64,000 nt of DNA from Tetradesmus obliquus (Eukaryota > Chlorophyta > Chlorophyceae > Sphaeropleales > Scenedesmaceae): positions 8,404,501 through 8,468,500 of the forward strand of contig CP126192.1 in NCBI GenBank assembly GCA_030272155.1, read 5' to 3'. The notes beneath the pieces were generated by a model. The model was not told the origin of the DNA, ran no database searches, and was given only the letters and a program-made list of their open reading frames with translations. A program made the translations under genes and the position numbers. Of this stretch, positions 37,753 to 53,479 are shown in pieces; the stretch's first letter is position 1, and every line of letters begins with the position of its first letter.

Positions 37753-38356
37753 GCTGCTGATTGGCAGCTGTTGTGGGTGTGCAGCCAGCTCTGTCGCAGA
37801 TTGAGCACTGCTGCTGCAGGTCCGCCTGAACCCTGGCAGCTGTGCAGGATGTGACAGTTTCCCCTCACTGTTTCGACAGCTGGTGCAGGACGCGCAGCGC
37901 ATGCGCACTGTCAGTCCCTGCGTGCTGCTGCTGCTGCTACCACATCGGCAGCAGGTGTGGGGCTTGAGTAGCTGGCAGCAGCATGACAGCGTCTGCTCAC
38001 TGAGCAGCGCCGGACATAGCCAGCAAAAATGCTGCTGCTGCTGCTGCTGCTGCTCATGTTGGGCAATGGCCTGCTGCGGAGAGGCTGAGGGATGAGGCTG
38101 CTGCTGCTGCTGCTGCTGGTGCAGCTGGTAGTGGTGGGTGTGTGGTGGCTGCCAGCCATGCAGTGGTCGTTCTGCTGCTGCTTATGATGTGCCACGATGG
38201 CACGTGCATGGCCTGCTGCCGAGAGGCTGCTGCTGCTGCTGCTGCTGCTGGTGCAGCTTGTTGTGGTGTGGATATGGTGGCTGCCAGCAACGCTGTGGCT
38301 TCCATGTTGCTGGCTGTTGGCCTGGTGTTTAGGCAGCTTGAGTGATTCAGCACTGC
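36933..38356. other. Intergenic region with LINE-like tail and CTG-rich repeats
   Basis: At 37220-37300 the minus strand reads a gagcc-ggctcc motif followed by a (TTGGTAA)n tail, like the LINE 3' ends at 7500-7560 and 52085-52165 in plan. 37564-37908 and 37911-38350 hold minus-strand open frames rich in Ser. The second is a duplicated block (ggtggctgccagc near 38145 and 38275). I see no conserved protein in either frame; they may be the 3' UTR of the coiled-coil gene at 38357. Confidence 0.4.
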
Positions 38357-38396
38357 TCATGGGTCCTCCTGCTGCTTGGCTTGCTGCTGCTGCTGT

Positions 38397-38440
<44 letters not shown>

Positions 38441-38516
38441 CGGAGCAGGTGATGCACTTCTCCTGAACAAGCTGCTGCCGCCACTGCCTGCTGCTGCTGA
38501 ACTTGCACCCGCTACA

Positions 38517-38558
<42 letters not shown>

Positions 38559-39184
38559 GCGGCCATCTCTTCTAGCTTCTGCAGCTGCTGCTGCAGTGCA
38601 GCCGTGCTGGCTGTTATGTCAGCAAGCAGGCCAGGCAAGGCCTCTGCTTCAGCCAGTCCACTGCTAATCACCTTGAGCCTGTTTGTCTGCAGCTGCACAT
38701 GCCGCACAGCTTTGGCTGCCTTAATCTCTGCTTGGTCAATCGTGCGGTTGAGGTACTCCTGGTTGGTAACAAGCAGCTTGATGTTGTCGTCGTGCCAGGA
38801 TTGGTATGAGGTAAGCAGTGAGTGGATTGCTGCATTCAGCTGGCGTGTATCACTGCTGAGCTGCTTGACAAGCTGAATGTCATTCAGCAAGCTCTCGGGC
38901 TCTGCTGCTGCCGCTGCTGGCGCTGCTGGCGCTGCTGCTGCTGCTGCCTTGCTGCTGTTGCCTGCTGCTGCTTCGAAGCTGGGTGCCTTTGCTTGCAGCT
39001 CCTTGAGGTGCAGCAGCAGCGCCTCGGTCGATGAAGTGGATGCTGCTGCTGCAGCTGCTGCATGGCTGCTGCTGCTGCTGGCTGCTGCTGGCCTGCTAGG
39101 GCCTCTGCTGCTGGGGCTTGTGCTGCTGTTGGGGTGCACTGTGATGATGCCCTCCTCGCCGGGCCTACTGCTGCCAGCGCCCAT
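38357..39184 (-). CDS. MGAGSS coiled-coil protein, possibly BORCS5-like
   Basis: A single open frame of 275 codons with no intron needed. The N-terminus MGAGSSRPG fits an N-myristoylation signal (Gly2, Ser6). An Ala/Ser-rich low-complexity stretch (about 25-110) follows, then a conserved-looking helical core (LLNDIQLVKQLSSDT through IDQAEIKAAKAVRHVQLQTN to ALPGLLADI, about 115-195). The C-terminus is two poly-Gln runs and a KQQEDP end. The plan of a myristoylated N-terminus plus a short helical bundle recalls BORCS5, a BORC subunit on lysosome membranes, but I see no diagnostic residues, so the name is a guess. It is transcribed divergently from the NDUFAF7-type gene, with starts 427 bp apart. 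The poly-Gln runs are CAG/CTG repeats and may vary in length. Confidence 0.65.
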
Positions 39185-39611
39185 CTAATTCGCTCTAGGT
39201 GTTTGACTCTCAATATATCTACATCAACATGTGCATCAGGAGACACAGCCAGTGATCTTGTGCTGTTCTTGGGTGGTGTATGCTGTGGTATGGGCTAAGG
39301 ACGACGATACGTGCACTTAATCTTAGTTATACGCAGCTGAAAGTGATATATTACTCCTCTACTCCTCTAAGTTGTCAGTGGACTTTGTACACTGCAAGGA
39401 GCCGTGCGTGCGTTCAAAGAACCCTGCTCGGATGACACACTCGTACTGCCTTCGTTCCTGCTTTGCTCGGCTTCAAAGATGCGCCAGTGCGTCAATCTGG
39501 TGTTGTGGTAGCATTTAGTGTTAGTCTTGTGAACGCAGCTAGATGTAGCTCAGCGACACCAGCAGCAACAGCATCAGTGGCACCGCAGCAGCAGCAGGAG
39601 CACAAACTGCA
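39185..39611. promoter_or_regulatory. Candidate bidirectional promoter
   Basis: The 427 bp between the divergent ATGs at 39184 and 39612 must hold both 5' UTRs and promoters. It is less repetitive than its surroundings. I see no clear TATA box. Confidence 0.4.
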
Positions 39612-45177
<5,566 letters not shown>

Positions 45178-45400
45178 CAGCAGTAGCATGGCCCCTGGGG
45201 GCATGGGGGGTGCTTACTTAGCCATGGCCATCACGCAGACAGGGCCGGCGGTGCCAGTGGGCTTTGAGGAGCAGCAGCAGCAGCAGCAGCAGGCTTGACA
45301 GCAGTAGCGTGGCCCCTAGGGGCAAGGGTCCTACCTGGAGCTGGCCATCACGCAGAAGGGGCTGCGGTGATGGTGCCAGAAGGCTTTGAGCAGCAGCAGT
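45178..45400 (+). repeat. Two copies of NDUFAF7 last exon beyond the stop
   Basis: 45187-45300 and 45308-45400 repeat the end of exon 10 (GGMGGAYLAMAITQ, VPVGFEEQQQQQ), each after a cagcagtagc linker. Because the true stop is at 45175-45177, these lie in the 3' UTR or beyond. The first is nearly intact; the second has lost frame. Confidence 0.92.
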
Positions 45401-46130
45401 GGAAGGAGTGATACGGGTGGATGGAGTAACAAGAGGAGTGACAGCAACAGCATGGTCCCAGTGGAGAGTAGCTCACACATGGTTGATTTGCCAGTATTGT
45501 GCTGCTGCAGGAATTGCAGTAGTTCTCTCATGACCAATAGTAATGGACATGGGCTGGCCTCTCCCTCAGCTGCCTTGCAGCTAACAAAGGCCTGACATAC
45601 ATGTGAGCGGTGCTGTCACAGGTGCGAGTTCACCAGCAAGATCACGTTGCTCTGATGGCTGTGCAGCTGAACATCGCAGCGGCGTTTATGCTTCCGACTT
45701 GACGGTGCAGCAAGACATTGTGACCAGGCACCCCGTCGCTGCCATGGCTTCGATTACGTGAGGCTTCTGGCACATGCTCGGGGTGACAACCCGGCTCAGC
45801 CGGCAACAGGATCACACAGTGGAGACTTCTGCCGCCCTGGAACACCCAAAATGTGTGTTTCAAGTGACGTCGAACACTTTTATAGGTTGCCCGAACAGTG
45901 AGCAGCTCTTTTCCAGCAGTACAGCAGCAAGAGCCCCGCCAACTCGCGTGTGCTGATAAGACTTGAAATCAGAGAATAACCTGTTTCAGAAACTGATTCG
46001 GCATGTGCTGAGCCGTGGCCATCATAGAAGGCGGGAAGGGCTGGCAGCAAGGCGGGAGCCACTGCAGTAGCCATGGCGGACAAGTGAGCATGCCATCAGC
46101 CAATAAAGCATCAAATGATGAACCTTTAGC
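45401..46130. other. Intergenic region before the glycosyltransferase gene
   Basis: No coding exon is visible. It should contain the promoter of the GT2 gene and the 3' end of the methyltransferase transcript. I see no TGTAA or TATA box that I can place with confidence. Confidence 0.4.
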
Positions 46131-48970
46131 ATGAGTAGAGCAGCCGCGGCACCAACAGTGGCTCGGGCAGGGGCCAGTGTCAACACAGCAGCAGGAGCCT
46201 GCTTGTCTTACTTTGCATCCCGCATGGGTGCTGTTTTTCCTGTGCTTGCTGCCAGCAGTGTCCCCGTCTTTCCACTTCCAGTGCGTGTCGGGCGCAAGGC
46301 CAGCAGCAGGGACAGGGAGTCCAGCGGCAGCGGCCAGGCAGCACAGCCTGGCATGATGTACCCGCCTGTTCAGGTTGCTGGCGCGCAGCTGCTGTATGAA
46401 TCCCCCAAAGCAAACAGTCAGCCGTTTCAGCGGCATGGCTTTCAGACCTCTGTGGGTGAGTTGCTTGCTGATGCCGGGCACGTAGTAATTGTGCTGTACA
46501 GCTCATAGCTGAGAAAGGAGCAGCAGCAATAGCTACAGCTACAGCAGCTACTTGTGTTGTTTGGCTGCGTGAGCTCGGCAGCTCCAGCATACCATACCAT
46601 CAGCATACCATACCATACCTTCAGCAGCAGCAACAGGGAATGACGGTCCTGCAAGTCAGGTCCTGCGAGGCCTACAAGGCAGCCAGCAGGGAAGCAGGTC
46701 CTGTCAGTGCCATGCAGCCTGCCATTGCAGGCGGTCACTCCAGCAACACCTAACACACCCAGGACTTGCAGGAAACTCCCAGACATGCTGCATCTGTCTG
46801 TGCCGTGCGTGTCCTGCAAATAACAACACTTGCAGGAGGAGCCCCACTAGGCACATCAGCCTCCGGCCGCATCAGCAGCAGCAGCGGCAGCAGCATCGCG
46901 CCCCTACCCACAGCCCCACCAGCAGCACATTGCAAGCATGCAGTCAGCTGGGGCAGCCGCAAGCCCCTGCGCAAGGATGCCAGCTGGTTTGCTGTCATGG
47001 CTGCGCTGCTGTATGCGGCTGCCACCATCTACTACCTGTATGTGCGCATCGCCTTCACGCTGGACATGAAAGACAAGTGGTGAGTGGGCTGCAGCAGCAG
47101 CAGCAGCAGCAGGGCAAAAAGTGTGAGCTGCTGCTATGGTCGTGACATTGTCCACATCGCCAAGTAGCAAGGAGAGCGTGCATTCAGAACTGCAGCAGCG
47201 GAAGCAAGATGTTCTAGAGCAGACACAACGCAGCACTGTGTCCAGCAACGCTGCAAGAGCAGCAACAGGGGCAGCGGGAGTGAGCATTAAACTGTACAGC
47301 ACGATCAGCATGGAGCGCTGCTAGTGACACACAGCAGCTGCGTCATAGAGCTAGTGAGAGCAGCAAGGCTTGAATGAACTCCTATGCTGCACGCACTTCC
47401 TGCAGGTACTCCTGCTGCGTCCTGGCGGTTGAAATCATTGGCATCACAGCAGTCATCCCCTATGCAGCGCTCAACTGCGTGCACACGCACCCCACCGGCA
47501 GCCCAGGCCTGCCTGCAGACGACGGCTTCACAGAGCCTGACAAGAAGTGAGCAGTGGAGCTTTGTCCATGGTGCCATGCTCGCTTTATACAACAGTCTGT
47601 TGCTAGGGCTTGCAGGAGAACCGATGAGTTGTTGCCTCCAAGCAGAAGGCACCTTTGACCAAATACCATTGTGCAATTGTACCAGCTTCTGCAGGATGTG
47701 TGGGCTGGTGCTACCCCTGCCAAGAAAGATGGCAGAAGCCGTACCGCCATGCATTCACTCTGTATACGTGCTACGCCATTCATCATGACCACCGCTGTGT
47801 GTATCTGCATGCAGGTTTACGGTGCGCGTGCTGGTGCCCTGCTACAAGGAGTCGCTGGGCACAGTCAGCGCCACAGTGGCAGCAGCCATGGAGGTGGCCT
47901 TGCCGCCTGGCGTGACCCGGGAGCTGTACCTGTGTGATGATGGCAAGGATGCGGAGAAGCGGGCATGGCTGGAGCACACGTACGGGCAGGGGCACAAGGG
48001 GCAGGTGCACTACGTGACTGGCAGGTGAGGCCATGGGAAGCATGTCTGCATTGTGCAATGTGCTGCGTGACGCGGTGATCCGGTGTAGCTGCAGGTTAAT
48101 AATAATCTGCTCCTAGCTGCGTTGGGGCGTATGGCTGCTAGCTTGGGAGAGGACGCTGCACATCGATATCCATGTGGTGCTGACCGTGCTGCTGTGTGGG
48201 TTTTATGTGTGGAATGCAGGTCCAGGGCCAAGGGCGAGATCAACGGCAAGAGGTGAGCGTTGCCAATGCTGCTGTGCTCTCCCTGTGCACGCAAGCCTGC
48301 ATGTGCAGCTGCGCACTTACAGTACACCTGCCAGCTGGCAACATTGTGCAGCAAGATTGGCCCAACAGGCCACACCAGCAGTGACGGCTTCTTGTTACCC
48401 GATGCTCACGGCAGCCGCTCAAAATTCAGCTGTCCGGCGCTGACTGCTTGTTCACTTGTGACTGTTCTGCTGCAGCGCCAACCTGAACAACGTGCTGCGC
48501 AACATCATCTACAAGCAGTACGCGGATGCGCCTGGCACCATCCCACTGGAGGAGGTGGTGGTGGTGTTTGACGCCGACATGCAGGCCAAGCCGCACTTCT
48601 TCACCAAGGTGGGGCTGAGATTGGTGTGATGCGGCTGTTGCCTGTGCTAGGATTCGGGATCCTACCTGTGGCGTGTTGTTTAGCTTGATGCAGGCCAACG
48701 TGGCCGTGAAGCGCATTGCTTCACCAAAGTGGGGAGTCACATCGGCTATGCACCGATGCATGCCTGCGCTGTGCAGAATACCTGCCATAGGAACGGGAGC
48801 GGGGATTGTCAGTGCAGTGCGGACGGTGTCCGGTGTGTCTGGCAGCGCTGCTGCCAAATGTGCCATATCTGCTTTGCATTTTGCACAGGCCAGATGGCAC
48901 ACAGCAACGCACCACTGCACATCCAATAGGGTTGTTGAACATTGCGAGGCTCGGTTCCTACTGCTACTGC

Positions 48971-49006
<36 letters not shown>

Positions 49007-52000
49007 CGATGCAGATCCTGGAGGTGATGTGTGACGACGCAGTTGCGCTGTGCCTGTCCCCTCAGGGCTTCAGCAACGTCAACCCCGCCACAGACATCTA
49101 CAACAACGCTAACCAGTGAGCCACCAGCTGTAGCGGCCTTGGCTAGCAGCCCACATGCCATATCGACAGTGCTTTACGCCGGCAGCACAGCCGGGCAATG
49201 CAGAGGCACACTGTGGCATAGCCGCACATATGTTGTGCCACTGCATCATGCAGCAAGCTACAAGTGCATGCAGAATAATGCTATAGCAGATGTGATGTCA
49301 TGTAGGCTGCATTCAGAAGCTGCTGGCTGCTGCTGCTGTGTTGGCTGCTGCTGCAGGCAGTTCTGGGAGTATGTGCTGCCTGGCCTGTCTGCCATGGGCT
49401 ACATCGCATGCACAGGTGCGGCATGGTTGCAATGTGTTGCACTCCAAGATGCAGGCAGTGTATCCTGCATGTTGCAATCCTGCATATTGAAGACGGCTGG
49501 GCTGCTGCGATACTGCAGGTAGTGCCTGCGCTGCAATATGTGTTGGACGTCAGGCCACATTGCACAAATTTGTAAGCACACATAACAGCCATGCCAGCGG
49601 CAGTTGAGGGGTGAGACTTCTGATGCTTGCCTGAACTAAAATCGCTGTGCTCAGTACAGATTTTGCGACAGCAATAGTAGCATTATGTATCCCTCCTGAT
49701 TGCCCTGCTGCTGCCACTGCTGCCGCTGCTGCTGCTGCTGCGCACAGGTACTAACTTCTGCCTGCGAGCCCGGGCGCTGAGTTTAGTGGGCTGGTTCCCC
49801 GAGTACTGCATCACAGGTGCGGGCAGTGGGCAGGCAGTTGTGATGCAGCCAGTGCAGCCTTATGCAGAGCACATGGTGGTTGTGCAGCATGCCTTGGTTG
49901 TGCTGCCTCACCTGAACTGCTGCTGCTGCTGCTGCTGCTGCTGCAGAGGACTATGCTCTGTCGATGGAGCTCAAGGCGGCTGGCTTCAAGGGAGAGTACC
50001 TGGTGAGCGGCTTGCAGCAGTAATGGCAGCAGCAATGCAGCTGCGTGCGACATGCAGCAGCAGCAGCAGCACTGCGGCATGCGCTGAGCAACAAGAGATG
50101 CTGATGGCGATTCAGCTAATGTTCAATTTGCTGCTGCGTGATTGGTGTTGTGGCTGCAGGCGGAGTACCTGGCTGTGGGAGAGGCCCCTGAGGAGCTGCG
50201 CAACGTGCTGCGGCAGCGCAGCAGGTGGACCAAGGGGCACATGCAGGTGGGGGCCAGGAATGAGGAGACAGTGTGTAGTGGCATGCATGACAGATTTGCC
50301 AGCAATGGCAGCAGGTGGACCAAGGGCCACATGCAGGTGGGTGGCAGGGACACCTACCAGGTTGCAGCTTGGTCACGCACGCATTTGATTGATGGAAATA
50401 GTGGCATGTATCACACATGTCGCAGCACGTGCAGCAGGTGGACGAAGGGTCACAAGCAGGTGGTTGAGCGGCGGGAGCTGAGACTGCAGAGTCAGAACGA
50501 CAGAGCTGAATTGGCCCAAGGCAGCTGCAGCCTGGTGGCCTGTGTCTGAAATGCTCCAAGCGACATAGACACCCTGCAGCTGTTCTGCAGCTTGCTAGGG
50601 ATGAGTTGCACATCGAGTTCCTCAACACCGGTTATGCCTCCGCTGCTGGTGCTGCTGCTGATACACTGCAGGTGTTCTTCAGCAGCCGCAACCCGCTGCT
50701 GCGCTGGAAGCTGCCGCTGCTGCACAAGCTGCTGTACAACAACGGCACCTGGTCCTACTTCTGCACCATCATCACCACCTGGACCTTCTTGCTGGTGCCG
50801 TTTATCAGCCTCATGTTTGAGATCCAGCCCGTGAAGTTCGGTCCGGAGTTTGCATTGGCGGCCTCGCTGTACCTGATCGCGAACTTTGTGGTGGGCTGCA
50901 ACTGCGGTAGCTGGTACAGCTGGTACAGCTGGTATAGCTGGTATATGCACTGATCCTGATCACTAACTTTGTGGTGAGCTATGCTTGCTGGCAAAACAGC
51001 ATGCCAATTACGGCCTTGTCAGGCAATGAGCTGAGTGAGCTTTGCATAAGACGGAAATGTGAACAGCTAGCTGGTGGGCAGCAGTGCTGTAGGTGGCTGC
51101 GCAGCCAAGGGTAGCAGCCACAGCTGCTGTGTTAGGCGGGACTGCTGCTTTGTTGCACCTAGCAGAACACGGATCATTGATTGCTGTTGCTGCTGCTGCT
51201 GCTGCTGCAGGTGATGAACTACTTCCATGTCGCGGAGCACATGCGCGGCATCTGGATGGCCAACGTGTCCAACTACCTGCTGTCCTTCACATACGCGAAG
51301 GTGGGAACACGTGTGGGATGTGCCGCTGTCAATTACTACTGCTCTCTTGCGACAGCCTCTAGTACTAGATCTATGCGGTCCCAGAGAGACCGGCTTCAAA
51401 AGCAGTGCGCAGGACAGCTCGCATGATTCAATGAACAGCGGGATGCGGCTGCTGCTGCTGACACTCTGCCTCTGTGACACATGCTGTGGCCTGTCACCCT
51501 CCAGGCCATTGCCAACACGCTGCTGTCCAAGGTGCACATCAAGAAGAAGGCGGGCTTCAAGCCGACAGAGAAAACTGGGGCAGGCGGCGCCACCGGTGCA
51601 ACCGCGCAGATCCAGTCGGCGCTGATGCACCGCCTGACGAGTTTGACCAGGCGCTTCAACCAGGCCACGCTGCCGCAGCTGTACCAGCCGCAGCCGGCAC
51701 CAGCAGGTGAGGCGGAGGTTGCCTTGCATGCGCATCGTTGAGGCGGAGGCTGTGCCCACTCGGAGTGGGTATGTTTGTGGAGCCAACATCATGAGCTTCG
51801 TCTGCGCTTGCTGACCCAGCATGTTGCTGCACGAGCAGCAGTATCGTACATGACATTGGTACATACAACAACAGGTTACAGCAGTTGCTGTTAGTCTTGG
51901 CTGCTGTGCGTCCACGGTTCTGCTGCTGCTGTGGCTGCTGCTGTCGTCACAGGCCCACAGAAGAAGGAGGACGAGTGCATCCCCGACAAGCTGTTCATGG

Positions 52001-52339
52001 CGCTGTGCCTGTCGCTGTGCGCGAACACGCTGGTGCTGGGGCTGCACCAGGTGAGGCGCGGCTGTCTCAACGGCCACACATATGCTCTCTACCTGACCTC
52101 ACATGCTCCACTCAACTGAGGAGTGGTAACCACAATCAGGAGCCAAGGAGAGGCTCGTAGGGGATTACAAACACGCAGACCCGCGGGGCTGTGTTGGCTC
52201 ATAACAGCATTCATTGGCATTGTATCACAGCGCCTGTTGCCGGCCAGCAAATGCTGACAGCGCAGTGCCTGCAATCTGCAATGCCGTGTGCCGCGTGCTT
52301 GGCGAATCTGTCATTGGCAAAAACAGGAACCATCTTCTT

Positions 52340-52374
<35 letters not shown>

Positions 52375-52648
52375 GCCGCTGCTGCTGCTGATACCCGACC
52401 AGGTGTATGTGTACCAGGCGCTGACAGCGTGGCTGGCGCTGCCCATGCTGTGGGCGCTGTACAACGCTGTGCCGCCGCTGCTGTTCTTTGGCAGCCTCTT
52501 CCTGAGCAGCGACGGCCTGCACAACATGTGCTTCTGGATGCAGTTTGTGAGCATGCTCAGCGGCCTGGGTGCGGTGGTGTGCCTGTGGTTCGTAGTGCCT
52601 GTGGTGTACACAGCCGGGCCGCCTGCAGCCATGCAGCTGCGGGTGTAG
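46131..52648 (+). CDS. Family-2 processive glycosyltransferase (cellulose-synthase-like)
   Basis: Sixteen exons (46131-46455, 46836-47079, 47406-47546, 47815-48024, 48220-48252, 48476-48608, 49015-49115, 49357-49415, 49748-49816, 49947-50002, 50160-50246, 50672-50890, 51211-51300, 51505-51706, 51953-52050, 52403-52648) join in frame into 770 residues. All GT2 processive signatures are present: VRVLVPCYKES, LCDDGKD (first Asp, about 278), VVFDADMQAKP (DxD, about 351), ITEDYALS (TED, about 440) and RQRSRWTKGH (QxxRW, about 475). Two membrane helices precede the catalytic domain and several follow (TTWTFLLVPFISLMF, FMALCLSLCANTLVLG, LALPMLWALYN, and a last one near the C-terminus). It should polymerise a beta-linked polysaccharide at the plasma membrane or Golgi; product (cellulose, mannan or glucan) cannot be told from sequence. 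The N-terminal about 110 residues are Ser/Pro-rich and not conserved-looking. Confidence 0.94.
48676..48733 (+). repeat. Donor-side copy of GT2 exon 6
   Basis: A diverged copy of the end of exon 6 (atgcaggccaacgtggccgt, then ttcaccaaagtgggg) follows the true donor at 48608. It lies in the intron and is broken by deletion. Confidence 0.75.
50280..50465 (+). repeat. Two donor-side copies of GT2 exon 11 (QxxRW exon)
   Basis: The exon-11 end (SRWTKGHMQ plus GTGGG) is repeated near 50310-50342 and 50430-50465, after the true donor at 50246. Both keep RWTKGH, so the catalytic Trp codon is present three times in the locus although only one copy is in the predicted exon chain. Confidence 0.88.
50908..50945 (+). 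repeat. 12-bp repeat agctggtayagctggta
   Basis: Four units of a 12-bp sequence (agctggtacagc) in the intron after GT2 exon 12, followed by a short exon-12-end copy (actaactttgtggtgagc, near 50961). Confidence 0.8.
52085..52172 (-). mobile_element. LINE 3'-end fragment, same family as the element at 6835
   Basis: On the minus strand, tacgagcctctccttggctc, then actcctcagttgagtggagc, then atgt match the 3' end of the LINE at about 7485-7545 (gagcctctttggctcctgac, tgagtggagcatgta) in order. Only about 85 bp are present. It lies antisense in intron 15 of the GT2 gene. Confidence 0.8.
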
Positions 52649-53479
52649 CAGGGAGGTCTGGACATCAGACCTGCTAGGCCAGCATATGGTAGGCTGAGCC
52701 ATTCGGGTGCAGGCAGCAGCCTGTAAATGCGGCTCAGCCGCATTTGCAGTGCTGTGGTAGCACCGTGCTACTGAGGGCTGCTGCATCAGCGGTGACATTT
52801 TGGTTGCTGCTGCTCTTCTGTTTTTCTGCTTGGCTCCATTTTGTTGCTCCAGCAGCATTGTTGTCTGGTGAAGACCGTGTTCGTTGTACCACTGCCAGCG
52901 ACCGGCGATGGTACTGTTGTGTGACAATGTCCATGTCACCTGGCTTGGTTGCATGACTCATGCAACCGCCCGCTCAATGTTTGAAACCATTCCTGTGCGT
53001 GAAAAGATGGTTTCTGTCATGATTGGCAGCAAATGGTAACATGATGATGATGATCGGCAGCTCGGACCCAGTACAGGAGCCGATACCAGTGTGTCATCGT
53101 GGGGGCGTAACCCTGTCAGTTTGCTGCGTGCTCGCTATGGCAACCTCGTTCGACCTTTCCTACTTAACTCTCCTTCACCAACTGTAAGATGTCTTCACTG
53201 GATTTCAAAATGCCACGAACTCGACTGCAGCTGTTGTAAGTGCGGTGCCGAAAGGACGACTTTTCCGAATGCCGGTTTTCGCCATCACATAAAAGTACAA
53301 AAAAAAACTGGAACGTACAGATAACGTTTGTAGACTCTGAAAATCAAACTTGGTCTTGCAGCCTACCCCCAACTCCGAAAGCATTTGCCTCATCACCAGC
53401 CAAGGGTCTTCGGTTTACTGCCGATGGTGCAAGGTGTTCAGCATAGGTGAATCCCATCACATGTTTGACCACCATTGAA
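52649..53479. other. Intergenic region between two same-strand genes
   Basis: Holds a TGTAA at 52722-52726, about 74 nt after the GT2 stop, and the promoter and 5' UTR of the downstream matrix protein. Sequence at 53040-53440 is less CAG-rich than its surroundings. The 53091-53446 frames show no family I recognise. Confidence 0.5.
52722..52726 (+). terminator. Candidate TGTAA polyadenylation signal (GT2 gene)
   Basis: The canonical green-algal poly(A) motif lies about 74 nt after the GT2 stop. Confidence 0.5.

Noticed and set aside
38357..39184. Firm naming as a BORC subunit
   Set aside because: Only the MG start and a short helical core are similar in plan; no diagnostic residues could be checked.
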